NCBI RefSeq assembly: GCF_014195505.1
Contig: NZ_JACIBV010000001.1
Span: 2,294,001-2,358,000, forward strand
Reading direction: 5' to 3'
Length of the DNA stretch: 64,000 bases
Source of the DNA: Nonomuraea dietziae
GTDB taxonomy: Bacteria; Actinomycetota; Actinomycetes; Streptosporangiales; Streptosporangiaceae
Shown piece after piece: positions 46,834 through 54,940 of the stretch. Under the pieces are notes generated by a model. It saw only the letters and a program-made list of their open reading frames with translations, searched no databases and was not told where the DNA came from. How positions within the stretch are numbered: position 1 is the first letter of the stretch; each line of letters opens with the position of its first letter. The position numbers were made by a program, and so were the translations under genes.

Positions 46834-46868
46834 TCCCCCCGCCGCGGGAGGGGGTCGCGGCGGGGGGA
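46834..46868 (-). terminator. Strong hairpin with U-tract for the sugar ATPase gene
   Basis: TCCCCCCGCCGCG (46834-46846) pairs with CGCGGCGGGGGGA (46856-46868) around a 9-nt loop. Read on the minus strand it is followed by TCTTTTTGTC, a proper U-tract, so it is a rho-independent terminator for the gene ending at 46885. Confidence 0.92.
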
Positions 46869-46884
46869 CGTTTCCTTCGCTGGG

Positions 46885-48099
<1,215 letters not shown>

Positions 48100-48174
48100 G
48101 ACATTCCTTCGCGCAACGGGCGGGGGCCCGGATGGTCGTGGGGGTCACCACGCACTGTGGATACGTTTTCATGC

Positions 48175-48203
48175 ATCTCACCCGAAAGGGACATCGCTGT
48201 CAA
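48175..48203 (-). promoter_or_regulatory. Promoter of the sugar ATPase gene
   Basis: On the minus strand TTGACA (48203-48198) and TGAGAT (48180-48175) are 17 bp apart. The mRNA leader would be about 70 nt and includes GAAGGA before ATG 48099. Confidence 0.72.
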
Positions 48204-48254
48204 GAGACCAGCCCCTGTTGTTGATTAGAGGTGGAAACCTCGTGGAACCCATGA

Positions 48255-48268
48255 TGGAATCGTTTCCA
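48255..48268. promoter_or_regulatory. LacI-type operator overlapping the LacI start codon
   Basis: TGGAA-TCGT-TTCCA, centred on CG as in LacI-family operators. The last base is the A of the LacI ATG. A second imperfect TGGAAACC/TGGAACCC pair lies just upstream (48230s-48250s). It suits autorepression and control of the divergent ATPase gene. Confidence 0.72.
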
Positions 48269-49305
48269 TGAAGCGCACCACCATCAAGGACGTGGCCGAG
48301 GCGGCCGGGGTGGGCGTGGCCACCGTCTCCAGGGTGCTGTCGGGCGGGTCGGCCAGCCCCGAGACCCGCGAGCGCGTGCTCGCGGTGGCCGCCCATCTCG
48401 ACTACCGCCCCAGCGCGCTGGGGCGCAACCTCCGTCAGCAACGTACCGGCGGCATTGGCCTGCTGCTGCCCGATCTGACGGACCCGCTGTACGGCAGGCT
48501 GGCCGAGGGCGTGCTGGCGTGCGCCCGCTCGGCGGGCGAGCCCGTGCTGGTGGGCTCGACCGGGGGCGATCCCGAGCAGGAGTCCGAACTGATCGGCATG
48601 CTGCTCGAGCAGAGCGTCGACAAGGTGGTCGCGGTCCCCTCGGGCGACGCCGACACCTGGGGCCCGGCTCTCAGGACCGGCATGACGGTGGTCTTCGCGG
48701 GCGAGCGGCCCGACGAGCCCACCGAGGAGCCTGTCGACGACCTGCTGCTGCTCGACGGGCTGAGGGGCAGGCCCAGAGTGGAGGGCGGCATCCCCACGGT
48801 GCTCGCCGACGACCGCTCGGGCGTCCGCACGGCGGTGCAGTACCTCAAGGGCCTCGGTCACCGCCGCATCGCCTATCTCGGCGGTCCCGGCCACGCCCGG
48901 CGCGTCTCGGCCTTCAGGGAGGCGCTGGGGCCGCTCGTGGACGACGAACTGGTGGTCTTCGCGGGCGGCTCCCGCGACGCGGCCTACGCGGCGGCCTCGG
49001 GGCTGTTCCAGAGCCGTCCCGACCTGACGGCCGTCCTCGCGGGCGGCAACCAGCTGGGCGAGGCGGCCGTGCTGGCCGCCAGGGAGCTCGACCTGCGCAT
49101 CCCCCGGGACCTGTCGCTGGTGATGTACGACGACGTGCCGTGGGCCGAGCTGTGCTCGCCGCCGCTGACCGTCATCGCCCAGCCCGCGCAGGACCTCGGC
49201 TACCGCGCGGCGGAACTGGTGCTGCGGGCGGGCATCCGCCGTCCGCGCAGCGTGCTGCTGCCCACCGAGCTCATCGTCAGGGGGAGCTGCGGACCTCGCC
49301 GTTGA
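48268..49305 (+). CDS. LacI-family transcriptional regulator
   Basis: 345 residues. Helix-turn-helix TIKDVAEAAGVGVATVSRVLSG (hinge near LDYRPSALGRNL), then a periplasmic-binding-protein-like core: TGGIGLLLPDLTDP, ILGHRRIAYLGGP-like strand VQYLKGLGHRRIAYLGGP and DLSLVMYDDVPWAELCSPPLT. It binds a sugar or phosphorylated sugar and probably derepresses the divergent sugar ATPase. An operator overlaps its own ATG. The 3' end overlaps the convergent YchJ gene by 29 bp. Confidence 0.92.
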   Translation: MKRTTIKDVAEAAGVGVATVSRVLSGGSASPETRERVLAVAAHLDYRPSALGRNLRQQRTGGIGLLLPDLTDPLYGRLAEGVLACARSAGEPVLVGSTGGDPEQESELIGMLLEQSVDKVVAVPSGDADTWGPALRTGMTVVFAGERPDEPTEEPVDDLLLLDGLRGRPRVEGGIPTVLADDRSGVRTAVQYLKGLGHRRIAYLGGPGHARRVSAFREALGPLVDDELVVFAGGSRDAAYAAASGLFQSRPDLTAVLAGGNQLGEAAVLAARELDLRIPRDLSLVMYDDVPWAELCSPPLTVIAQPAQDLGYRAAELVLRAGIRRPRSVLLPTELIVRGSCGPRR

Positions 49306-49663
49306 CGTAGACCCATGCGCCCTCGTGCCTGGCGAACCTGCTCACCTCGCGCATCTCCCCCGCCCTGCCGCGCCGGCTGAAACGGGCGCGGAACTCCACC
49401 GTCCCCTCCTCGTCGGCGGGTCCGCCCGCGCCGGTGGCGACGACGGACAGACGCTTCCACCGCAGGTGCGGCTCGAAGGCGAGCTCGGCGGGCCTGGTGG
49501 AGGGGTGCCAGCTCCTGAGCAGGTAGTCCGCGTCACCCACCGCGAAGGCGCTGAAGCGCGAGCGCATGAGCTGCTCGGCGGTCTCGGCCGCCGCCTCGCC
49601 CCTGTGCAGGCGCCCGCAGCACTCGTCGTAGGGCGCGGGCAGCCCGCACGGGCACGAACTCAC
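49277..49663 (-). CDS. YchJ/UPF0225 family, SEC-C motif protein
   Basis: 128 residues. The N-terminal CPCGLPAPYDECCG is a SEC-C-type zinc site, followed by EQLMRSRFSAFAVGDADYLLRSWHPSTRP, the NTF2-like YchJ domain with its conserved RSRYSAF motif, and EVSRFARHEGAWVYVNGE. The function of YchJ is not known. GTG 49663 overlaps the glutathione peroxidase stop by 4 bp, so the two are coupled. Its end overlaps the convergent LacI gene by 29 bp. Confidence 0.9.
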   Translation of the reverse strand: MSSCPCGLPAPYDECCGRLHRGEAAAETAEQLMRSRFSAFAVGDADYLLRSWHPSTRPAELAFEPHLRWKRLSVVATGAGGPADEEGTVEFRARFSRRGRAGEMREVSRFARHEGAWVYVNGEVRSSP

Positions 49664-50145
49664 AGGAGCTTCTCGATCGCGGAGACGACGGCGGGGTCGG
49701 TGGGCTCGGTGCCGGGCCTGAACCTGGCCACGACCGAGCCTTCACGGTCGACCAGGAACTTCTCGAAGTTCCACTGGACGTCGCCGGCCTGACCCTCGGC
49801 GTCGGGCGTGGCGGTCAGCTCGGCGTAGAGCGGGTGCCTGCCCTCGCCGTTGACCTCGGCCTTCTCCAGCAGCGGGAAGTCGACGCCGTAGGTGGTGGAG
49901 CAGAACTCCTGGATCTCCTCGGCCGAGCCGGGCTCCTGGCCCATGAACTGGTTGCAGGGCACGCCGACCACGCTGAAGCCGCGCTGGCCGTACTCCTTCT
50001 GAAGCTCGACCAGGCCTGAGTACTGCGGGGTCAGTCCGCACCTGGAGGCGACGTTCACGATGAGCAGCGCGCTGTCGCCGGCCAGCTCGGCAAGGGTGGT
50101 CGGAGCGTCCGCGATCGTGCGGACGGGGATGTCTCGGAGACTCAT
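49660..50145 (-). CDS. Glutathione peroxidase (thioredoxin-dependent type)
   Basis: 161 residues. Peroxidatic cysteine in VASRCGLTPQY, the GVPCNQFMGQEPG loop with the active-site glutamine, EFCSTTYGVDFPLL with a probable resolving cysteine, and WNFEKFLVDREG with active-site tryptophan and asparagine. Members with this second cysteine use thioredoxin rather than glutathione; mycothiol-dependent reduction is also possible in actinomycetes. Detoxifies H2O2 and lipid peroxides. ATG 50145, divergent from the mini-transglycosylase with a Crp-like site between. Confidence 0.94.
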   Translation of the reverse strand: MSLRDIPVRTIADAPTTLAELAGDSALLIVNVASRCGLTPQYSGLVELQKEYGQRGFSVVGVPCNQFMGQEPGSAEEIQEFCSTTYGVDFPLLEKAEVNGEGRHPLYAELTATPDAEGQAGDVQWNFEKFLVDREGSVVARFRPGTEPTDPAVVSAIEKLL

Positions 50146-50167
50146 GAGCCGACCCTACCCCTCGCCG

Positions 50168-50189
50168 AAATGTGACAGGGTCCACATTT
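50168..50189. promoter_or_regulatory. Crp-like binding site
   Basis: GTGACAGGGTCCACA at 50172-50186 fits the mycobacterial Crp consensus GTGNNANNNNNCACA at every fixed position. The symmetry extends as AAATGTG (50168-50174) / CACATTT (50183-50189). It lies between divergent genes: 23 bp upstream of the peroxidase ATG and 137 bp upstream of the transglycosylase ATG. Downstream DNA to 50325 is AT-rich. Confidence 0.6.
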
Positions 50190-50325
50190 GGCGGCTATAA
50201 GCCCTGAGTAACCACAAGATCGGATCTTTACTAACGATCTACCTTTTCATGGTCAATTAGCGACAAATGCTCCCTTTGCGGCAGGGTGACGCAGTCCCCC
50301 GATCGCCTTCGAAAGGGAATACCGC

Positions 50326-50715
50326 ATGTCACGCCGTACCAGAGCCCTGCTCCTCGCCGCCACGTTCGTGGCGTCGGGAGCGGGCACAGCGACGGCCGCC
50401 TACGCGGAGAGCGGCAGCAGCAGGAACAAGTCCATCGCCAGGCCGATGGTGGCGGACAAGGGCTGGGGCAGGGCCCAGTTCGGCTGCCTCGAGCGGCTCT
50501 GGACCAGGGAGAGCGGCTGGAACCACCGCGCGGGCAACGGCTCGGGCGCCTACGGCATCCCCCAGGCGCTGCCCGGCCACAAGATGGCCAGCGCGGGCAG
50601 AGACTGGCGCACCAACCCCAGGACACAGATCGAATGGGGCCTTTCCTACATCAAGAAGCGGTACGGCTCGCCGTGCGCAGCCTGGTCGCACTTCCTGTCG
50701 CGCGGCTGGTACTGA
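50326..50715 (+). CDS. Secreted mini lytic transglycosylase-like protein
   Basis: 129 residues. Sec signal peptide (ALLLAATFVASGAGTATAAYA, 2-25), then an ~80-residue SLT-type domain: FGCLERLWTRESGWNHRAGN with the catalytic-candidate glutamate in RESGW, YGIPQALPGHKM, WRTNPRTQIEWGLSYIKKRYGSP and a C-terminal HFLSRGWY. It resembles the domain in actinomycete transglycosylase-like and aggregation-promoting-factor proteins. It would cut peptidoglycan glycan strands outside the cell. AAAGGGA before ATG 50326. A paralogue with a longer linker follows. Confidence 0.88.
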   Translation: MSRRTRALLLAATFVASGAGTATAAYAESGSSRNKSIARPMVADKGWGRAQFGCLERLWTRESGWNHRAGNGSGAYGIPQALPGHKMASAGRDWRTNPRTQIEWGLSYIKKRYGSPCAAWSHFLSRGWY

Positions 50716-51029
50716 TCACTTTCCCACCCTCGCGTCCGCTGTTCGAATAGTCATGGTCACCAGGGCTCCGGGGCGCGCCAACGCGGGATCGCCACCTCGC
50801 AAAGTCCTTTCCTTTCCCTGCTTCGGCTGCCTGACCAGTGGCGACATGGCGTACTAGAAACCGCCTAGAGACACGTCGCGGCGTCTTCGGGGCCGTCCAG
50901 CACGATCGGACGGAAAAAGATCCCCGCAAGGCCACGCGGGCCCTCCTCGCCCGAGCCACGGGCGCGGTCCGGCAGGGTGCTCCCTCACGTGGAGGCCCGC
51001 CCGCACGCGACCGGACAGCAAGGATCGAG
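50716..51029. other. 314-bp spacer between the two transglycosylase genes
   Basis: I see no convincing gene here. An ORF open through 50838-51029 in the frame of the downstream gene has Arg/Pro-rich composition without signal peptide logic, so it is treated as leader. The only clear signal is AAGGA 6 nt before the TTG at 51030. No recognisable c-di-AMP (ydaO) riboswitch, though these often precede cell-wall lytic genes. Confidence 0.5.
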
Positions 51030-51575
51030 TTGGACAGCAATCGCGTGCTCGCCGTGATGATCGCCTCTGTCGCTTTCACCGGCGGGACAGCCTCGACCGC
51101 CCTGGCCGACATGGACTCGGCCAGGAAGGTCCACCAGCGGACCTGGACGCTGGACGCGGAGCCTCGGGTGTTCCATCACCAGACCTACAGGGTGACGGCG
51201 CGGCCCATGGTGAGCCATCAGGCCACCTGGGACACCGAGGCGCTGCCGAAGGCGAGACCCATCACACCGGGCAAGGGCACCAACAAGCGGATCGCCCTCG
51301 ACCTCGTGAGTCAGAGGTCATGGTCGCTGCGCGAGTTCCAGTGCCTGGACAGCCTCTGGACCAGGGAGAGCAACTGGAACCACCGGGCCGAGAATCCCTC
51401 GTCCGGGGCGTACGGCATCCCGCAGGCGCTGCCTGCGGTCAAGATGTCGGGCGTCGGACAGGACTGGCGGCACAACCCGACCACCCAGATCCGCTGGGGG
51501 TTGAAGTACATCCAGGGCAGGTACGGCAGGCCGTGCGGCGCCTGGGGCCACTTCAGATCGCACAACTGGTACTAG
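51030..51575 (+). CDS. Secreted transglycosylase-like protein, paralogue with linker
   Basis: 181 residues from TTG 51030 (AAGGATCGAG before it). Signal peptide NRVLAVMIASVAFTGGTASTALA, then a ~55-residue His/Thr-rich linker (KVHQRTWTLDAEPRVFHHQ; VTARPMVSHQATWDTE), then the same SLT-like domain as the upstream gene: FQCLDSLWTRESNWNHRAEN, YGIPQALPAVKM, WRHNPTTQIRWGLKYIQGRYG, HFRSHNWY. About two-thirds identical to the neighbour by eye in the domain, so a tandem duplication. An upstream start (50838) would place the signal peptide internally and is rejected. Two hairpins follow. Confidence 0.85.
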   Translation: MDSNRVLAVMIASVAFTGGTASTALADMDSARKVHQRTWTLDAEPRVFHHQTYRVTARPMVSHQATWDTEALPKARPITPGKGTNKRIALDLVSQRSWSLREFQCLDSLWTRESNWNHRAENPSSGAYGIPQALPAVKMSGVGQDWRHNPTTQIRWGLKYIQGRYGRPCGAWGHFRSHNWY

Positions 51576-51577
51576 GA

Positions 51578-51643
51578 AGCCGCCAAGGGGAAGTGGCGGC
51601 TGCCGTGGAAGGGCGCCCTGGGCTCAGCCCCGGGTGCCCTTCC
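51578..51643. terminator. Two hairpins between convergent genes
   Basis: AGCCGCCA (51578-51585) with TGGCGGCT (51594-51601), and GGAAGGGC (51607-51614) with GCCCTTCC (51636-51643). The second stem includes the stop codon of the convergent TetR gene (51624-51626). Confidence 0.65.
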
Positions 51644-52268
51644 TGTCCAGGTGGACGGCGATCGCCTGGATGAGCAGTTCGAGGCCGAAGTCGAACTCCT
51701 CCTCGTGGTCGCACGCGCCGAGGAGCGGGGCCAGCGCGCTCACCTCGGGAAACAGCTCGGGGTCGACCTTCTCGACCTTGGTGGCCCCCTGAACGGGCGC
51801 GAACGTCGGCGTGACGCCCACCTCGCGCAGCAGCGAGCCGATGATGTAGGCGATGAACAGGCGCAGCATCCGCACCGCGTCGGCCCCGTCGAAGCCGGCC
51901 TCGCGCAGCGTGGACAGCGCCCGCTCGACGGGCAGCAGGCCCGCGTTGGAGTGCAGCTGGCGGCTGACGACCAGCATGGTGGAGCGCGGGTGGTGGTGGG
52001 CGATCTGCCGGAAGGCCCTGGCCTGCATGCGCACCCTGTCGGTCCAGTGCGCCTCGGGATCGTCGGTGAACTGGATCTTCGACAGCACGGCCTCGGCGAC
52101 GCCGTCGAGCAGCGAGGCCTTGTTCGGCACGTGGTTGTAGAGCGACATCACCCCCACGCCGAGGTCGGCGGCGATCCTGCGCATGGACACCGCGTCGGCG
52201 CCCTCCCGCTCGATGAGGTCGATCGCGGCGGCGACGATGCGCGCGCGGGACAGCGGCTCAGAGGGCAT
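51624..52268 (-). CDS. TetR/AcrR-family repressor
   Basis: 214 residues. HTH: SRARIVAAAIDLIEREGADA, then SMRRIAADLGVGVMSLYNHVPNKASLLD, typical of the TetR_C type (MSLYNHV recognition). The C-terminal domain (DRVRMQARAFRQIAHHHP, FDFGLELLIQAIAVHL) has the ligand-binding helical bundle. Divergent from a ferritin-like diiron gene, with two copies of a ACGTAC-n3-GTACGT operator between. It should repress both itself and the diiron gene. Confidence 0.9.
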   Translation of the reverse strand: MPSEPLSRARIVAAAIDLIEREGADAVSMRRIAADLGVGVMSLYNHVPNKASLLDGVAEAVLSKIQFTDDPEAHWTDRVRMQARAFRQIAHHHPRSTMLVVSRQLHSNAGLLPVERALSTLREAGFDGADAVRMLRLFIAYIIGSLLREVGVTPTFAPVQGATKVEKVDPELFPEVSALAPLLGACDHEEEFDFGLELLIQAIAVHLDRKGTRG

Positions 52269-52279
52269 AGCTCATTCTA

Positions 52280-52333
52280 TTGACGCACGTACACCGTACG
52301 TGCAAGTCTCGAAGACGTACGTACGGTGTACGT
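52280..52333. promoter_or_regulatory. Two inverted-repeat operators between TetR and the diiron gene
   Basis: GCACGTAC-ACC-GTACGTGC (52285-52303) and ACGTAC-GGT-GTACGT (52319-52333) are the same palindrome, with centres 32 bp apart (about three helical turns). TTGACG at 52280-52285 is a candidate -35 for the rightward gene; its -10 is not clear. Confidence 0.82.
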
Positions 52334-52348
52334 CCCCCGGGAGGCCGC

Positions 52349-53464
52349 ATGTCGACGCACGATCTCTACACGATCCCCGCCGAGCTCTCCACGTGGAATG
52401 TGGACATGGCCGGGTCCAGCCGTTTCACCTGGGAGTACGACGACGGCCGTGACCGCATGCTGGCCCTTTACCAAAAGGGCAAGGACAAGCAGTGGGACTC
52501 CGTGAAACGGATCGACTGGGATCTCGAGGTCGATCCCTACAACGTCCTCGGCATGCCCGACAACACCATCGCCATCTACGGCACGCCGCTGTGGGAGCGC
52601 ATGGACGACAGGACGCGGGCCGAGGTCCGAAGGCACGGCGCCGCCTGGCAGTTCTCCCAGTTCCTGCACGGGGAGCAGGGCGCGATGATCTGCTCGGCGA
52701 GGATCGTCGAGTCGGTGCCCGACCTCGACTCCAAGTTCTACGCCGCCACCCAGACCATGGACGAGGCCAGGCACGCCGAGACCTACGCGCGCTTCCTGCA
52801 GGAGAAGGTGGGCCTGGCCTACCCGATCAACGAGCACCTCAAGGCGCTGCTCGACTCGACGCTGTCCGACTCCAGGTGGGACATGCCGTACCTGGGCATG
52901 CAGGTGCTGATCGAGGGCCTGGCGCTGGCGGCCTTCGGCGTCATGCGCGACATCACCACCAAGCCGCTGCCCAAGCAGATCCTCGCCTACGTCATGCAGG
53001 ACGAGGCGCGGCACGTCGCGTTCGGCCGGATGGCGCTGCGCGACTACTACAAGAACCTGTCGGAGGCGGAGCTGCGCGAGCGCGAGGACTTCGTCATCGA
53101 GGGCTGCTACCTGATGCGCGACCGCCTGCGCGGCAGGGAGACCTGGGAGACGCTCGGCCTCTCGCGCGCCGAGGTGGACGAGGCGATGACCTCGGTCGAC
53201 CAGTCGGAGTACCTGCGCATCTTCAGGTCGCTGCTGTTCAGCAGGATCGTGCCGTGCGTGAAGGACATCGGCCTGTGGTCGCCGCGCCTGCAGCAGGCCT
53301 ACGCGGACATGGGCGTGCTCGAGATGGCGGGACAGTCGCTCGAGGCGCTGATGAAGCAGGACGAGGACATCGCCGACAAGCTCGACGCGGAGCGGTTCGC
53401 CGCCGAGGAGGCCGAACGCCACGCGGAGGTGTCGGAGACCATCGCGATGGGCGCGACCTCCTGA
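52349..53464 (+). CDS. Ferritin-like diiron protein (oxygenase/R2-like fold)
   Basis: 371 residues. Two E-n-ExxH half-sites are visible: HGEQGAMICSARIVESVP then QTMDEARHAETYARFL, and IEGLALAAFGVMRD then MQDEARHVAFGRMALRDYY. These six ligands define a carboxylate-bridged diiron centre, as in ribonucleotide reductase R2-like and arylamine-oxygenase (AurF-like) proteins. No Tyr-radical relay can be judged from sequence. GGGAGG precedes ATG 52349. The divergent TetR and paired operators indicate induction by a ligand. Substrate unknown; N-oxygenation or C-H hydroxylation is possible. Confidence 0.88.
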   Translation: MSTHDLYTIPAELSTWNVDMAGSSRFTWEYDDGRDRMLALYQKGKDKQWDSVKRIDWDLEVDPYNVLGMPDNTIAIYGTPLWERMDDRTRAEVRRHGAAWQFSQFLHGEQGAMICSARIVESVPDLDSKFYAATQTMDEARHAETYARFLQEKVGLAYPINEHLKALLDSTLSDSRWDMPYLGMQVLIEGLALAAFGVMRDITTKPLPKQILAYVMQDEARHVAFGRMALRDYYKNLSEAELREREDFVIEGCYLMRDRLRGRETWETLGLSRAEVDEAMTSVDQSEYLRIFRSLLFSRIVPCVKDIGLWSPRLQQAYADMGVLEMAGQSLEALMKQDEDIADKLDAERFAAEEAERHAEVSETIAMGATS

Positions 53465-53468
53465 CCGT

Positions 53469-53519
53469 CCTGGGCGAGGGGGCGGGGGATCCCGCCGAAG
53501 GCGCGATCCCCGGCCCAGG
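53469..53519. terminator. Nested hairpin between convergent genes
   Basis: Outer stem CCTGGGC (53469-53475) with GCCCAGG (53513-53519); inner stem GGGGATC (53485-53491) with GATCCCC (53505-53511). It separates the diiron gene from the PLP decarboxylase. Confidence 0.75.
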
Positions 53520-53527
53520 GCCGCCGG

Positions 53528-54940
53528 TCAGAGCCGGTCGGCCAGTTCTCTGAGCACCTGCCAGAAGTAGTCGATGTCCGCCTCGGTGGTGCGCCAGTTG
53601 ACGATGGCAGGGCGCAGCGCGGTCACGCCCCTGTAGGTGGTCGTCCCCGCGTAGACGCGGCCGTCGGCCAGCAACGCCGCGCCGAGCCGGCGGTTGAGGT
53701 CGTCGAGCTCCTCCTTCTCCTTCGTCCCCTCGGGGCGGTACCTGAAGCACACCACGCACAACGGCACAGGGGCGAGCAGCTCCATGTCGGGCGCCTTGTC
53801 CACGGCCTCGGCCAGGTGCAGGGCCAGGTCGTGGTGGCGCTCGACCAGCCGGGCGTAGCCCTGCCTGCCGTACGCCCTGAGCGTCGCCCAGATCGGCAGC
53901 GCCCGCGCCCTGCGCGAAGACTCGGGACCGAGGTTGTTGTAGTTGACGTCGGAGGGCAGGTAGTGGGCGCCCCACGCGCCGAACGACCTGAACATCAGGT
54001 CCTGGTCGCGCACGAAGGCGAAGCCGCTCTCGTAGGGGACGTTGAGCCACTTGTGCCCGTCGGCGGTGATCGAGTCGGCCCGCTCCACGCCCTCCACCAG
54101 GTGCCGCAGGCGCGGCGAGGCGGCGGCGAACAGGCCGAAGGCGCCGTCCACGTGCAGCCAGGCGCCGTACCGCCCGGCCAGGTCGGCCAGGTCGGCGATC
54201 GGGTCGAAGTCTCCCGTGTTGACCTCCCCCGCGTTGCCGACGATCACCGCGGGTCCTTCCAGCGCCGCCAGCTCCCTCTCCATCGCCTCCAGATCGACCC
54301 TGCCCGCTTCGTCGCGCGCGCACACGGTCACGCCGTCGCGGCCGACGCCGAGCATCTGGAGCGCCTTGCGGCTGCTGGGGTGGATGTAGCCGCCGGCCAG
54401 CACCGGCATCCTGGGCAGTCCGGCCAGGCCCTGCGAGGTGACGTCGGCGCCGTGCCGCTCGCCCCACCACTGCCTCGCGCACGCCAGGCCTGTCAGGTTC
54501 GCGAACGTGGCGCTCGGTGTCAGCACCCCGCCGTACGCCGGGGGCAGGCCGAACAGGTCCTTGAGCCAGTCGAGCGCGACCCGCTCGGCCCTGGCGGCCA
54601 GCGGCGAGGTCAGGTGCAGGCCGCTCGACTGGTCGAGCAGCGAGGTCACCCAGTCGGCGGCCTGCGCGGCGGGCGTGGCGCCGCCGACGACGAAGTGGAA
54701 GAAGCGCGGGCCCGAGGTCTGGGTGGAGGCCTCGGTCCCGACTGCGAGCAGCTGCTCGACGGCGGCCATCGTGCCCTCGCCCTCCTCGGAGAGCGGGCCT
54801 TCCAGCAGGTCGAGCAGGTGGTCGGCGGAGTGGTCGTGGACAGGGCGCTCGCCCAGCGAGCCGAGGTACGGCTCGGCGGCCGCGGCGACGAGGTTCAGCG
54901 CGGCGGTGGCCTGCTCCCGCTCGGACAGTGGATCACTCAT
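53528..54940 (-). CDS. PLP-dependent amino-acid decarboxylase (group II)
   Basis: 470 residues. SGPRFFHFVVGGATPAAQAADW opens the group II fold; GVLTPSATFANLTGLACAR binds PLP phosphate; GNAGEVNTGDFDP and AWLHVDGAFG hold the PLP-pyridine aspartate; the Schiff-base lysine is in SITADGHKWLN. Family members decarboxylate aromatic amino acids, glutamate or diaminobutyrate; the AADC/tyrosine decarboxylase-like branch fits best. ATG 54940 overlaps the histidine kinase stop by 8 bp, a surprising coupling. Its N-terminus is short, so no membrane association. Confidence 0.92.
   Translation of the reverse strand: MSDPLSEREQATAALNLVAAAAEPYLGSLGERPVHDHSADHLLDLLEGPLSEEGEGTMAAVEQLLAVGTEASTQTSGPRFFHFVVGGATPAAQAADWVTSLLDQSSGLHLTSPLAARAERVALDWLKDLFGLPPAYGGVLTPSATFANLTGLACARQWWGERHGADVTSQGLAGLPRMPVLAGGYIHPSSRKALQMLGVGRDGVTVCARDEAGRVDLEAMERELAALEGPAVIVGNAGEVNTGDFDPIADLADLAGRYGAWLHVDGAFGLFAAASPRLRHLVEGVERADSITADGHKWLNVPYESGFAFVRDQDLMFRSFGAWGAHYLPSDVNYNNLGPESSRRARALPIWATLRAYGRQGYARLVERHHDLALHLAEAVDKAPDMELLAPVPLCVVCFRYRPEGTKEKEELDDLNRRLGAALLADGRVYAGTTTYRGVTALRPAIVNWRTTEADIDYFWQVLRELADRL

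Noticed and set aside
50716..51029. ydaO/c-di-AMP riboswitch before the second transglycosylase
   Set aside because: Such elements often precede cell-wall lytic genes, but I could not find the conserved core sequence or pairing.
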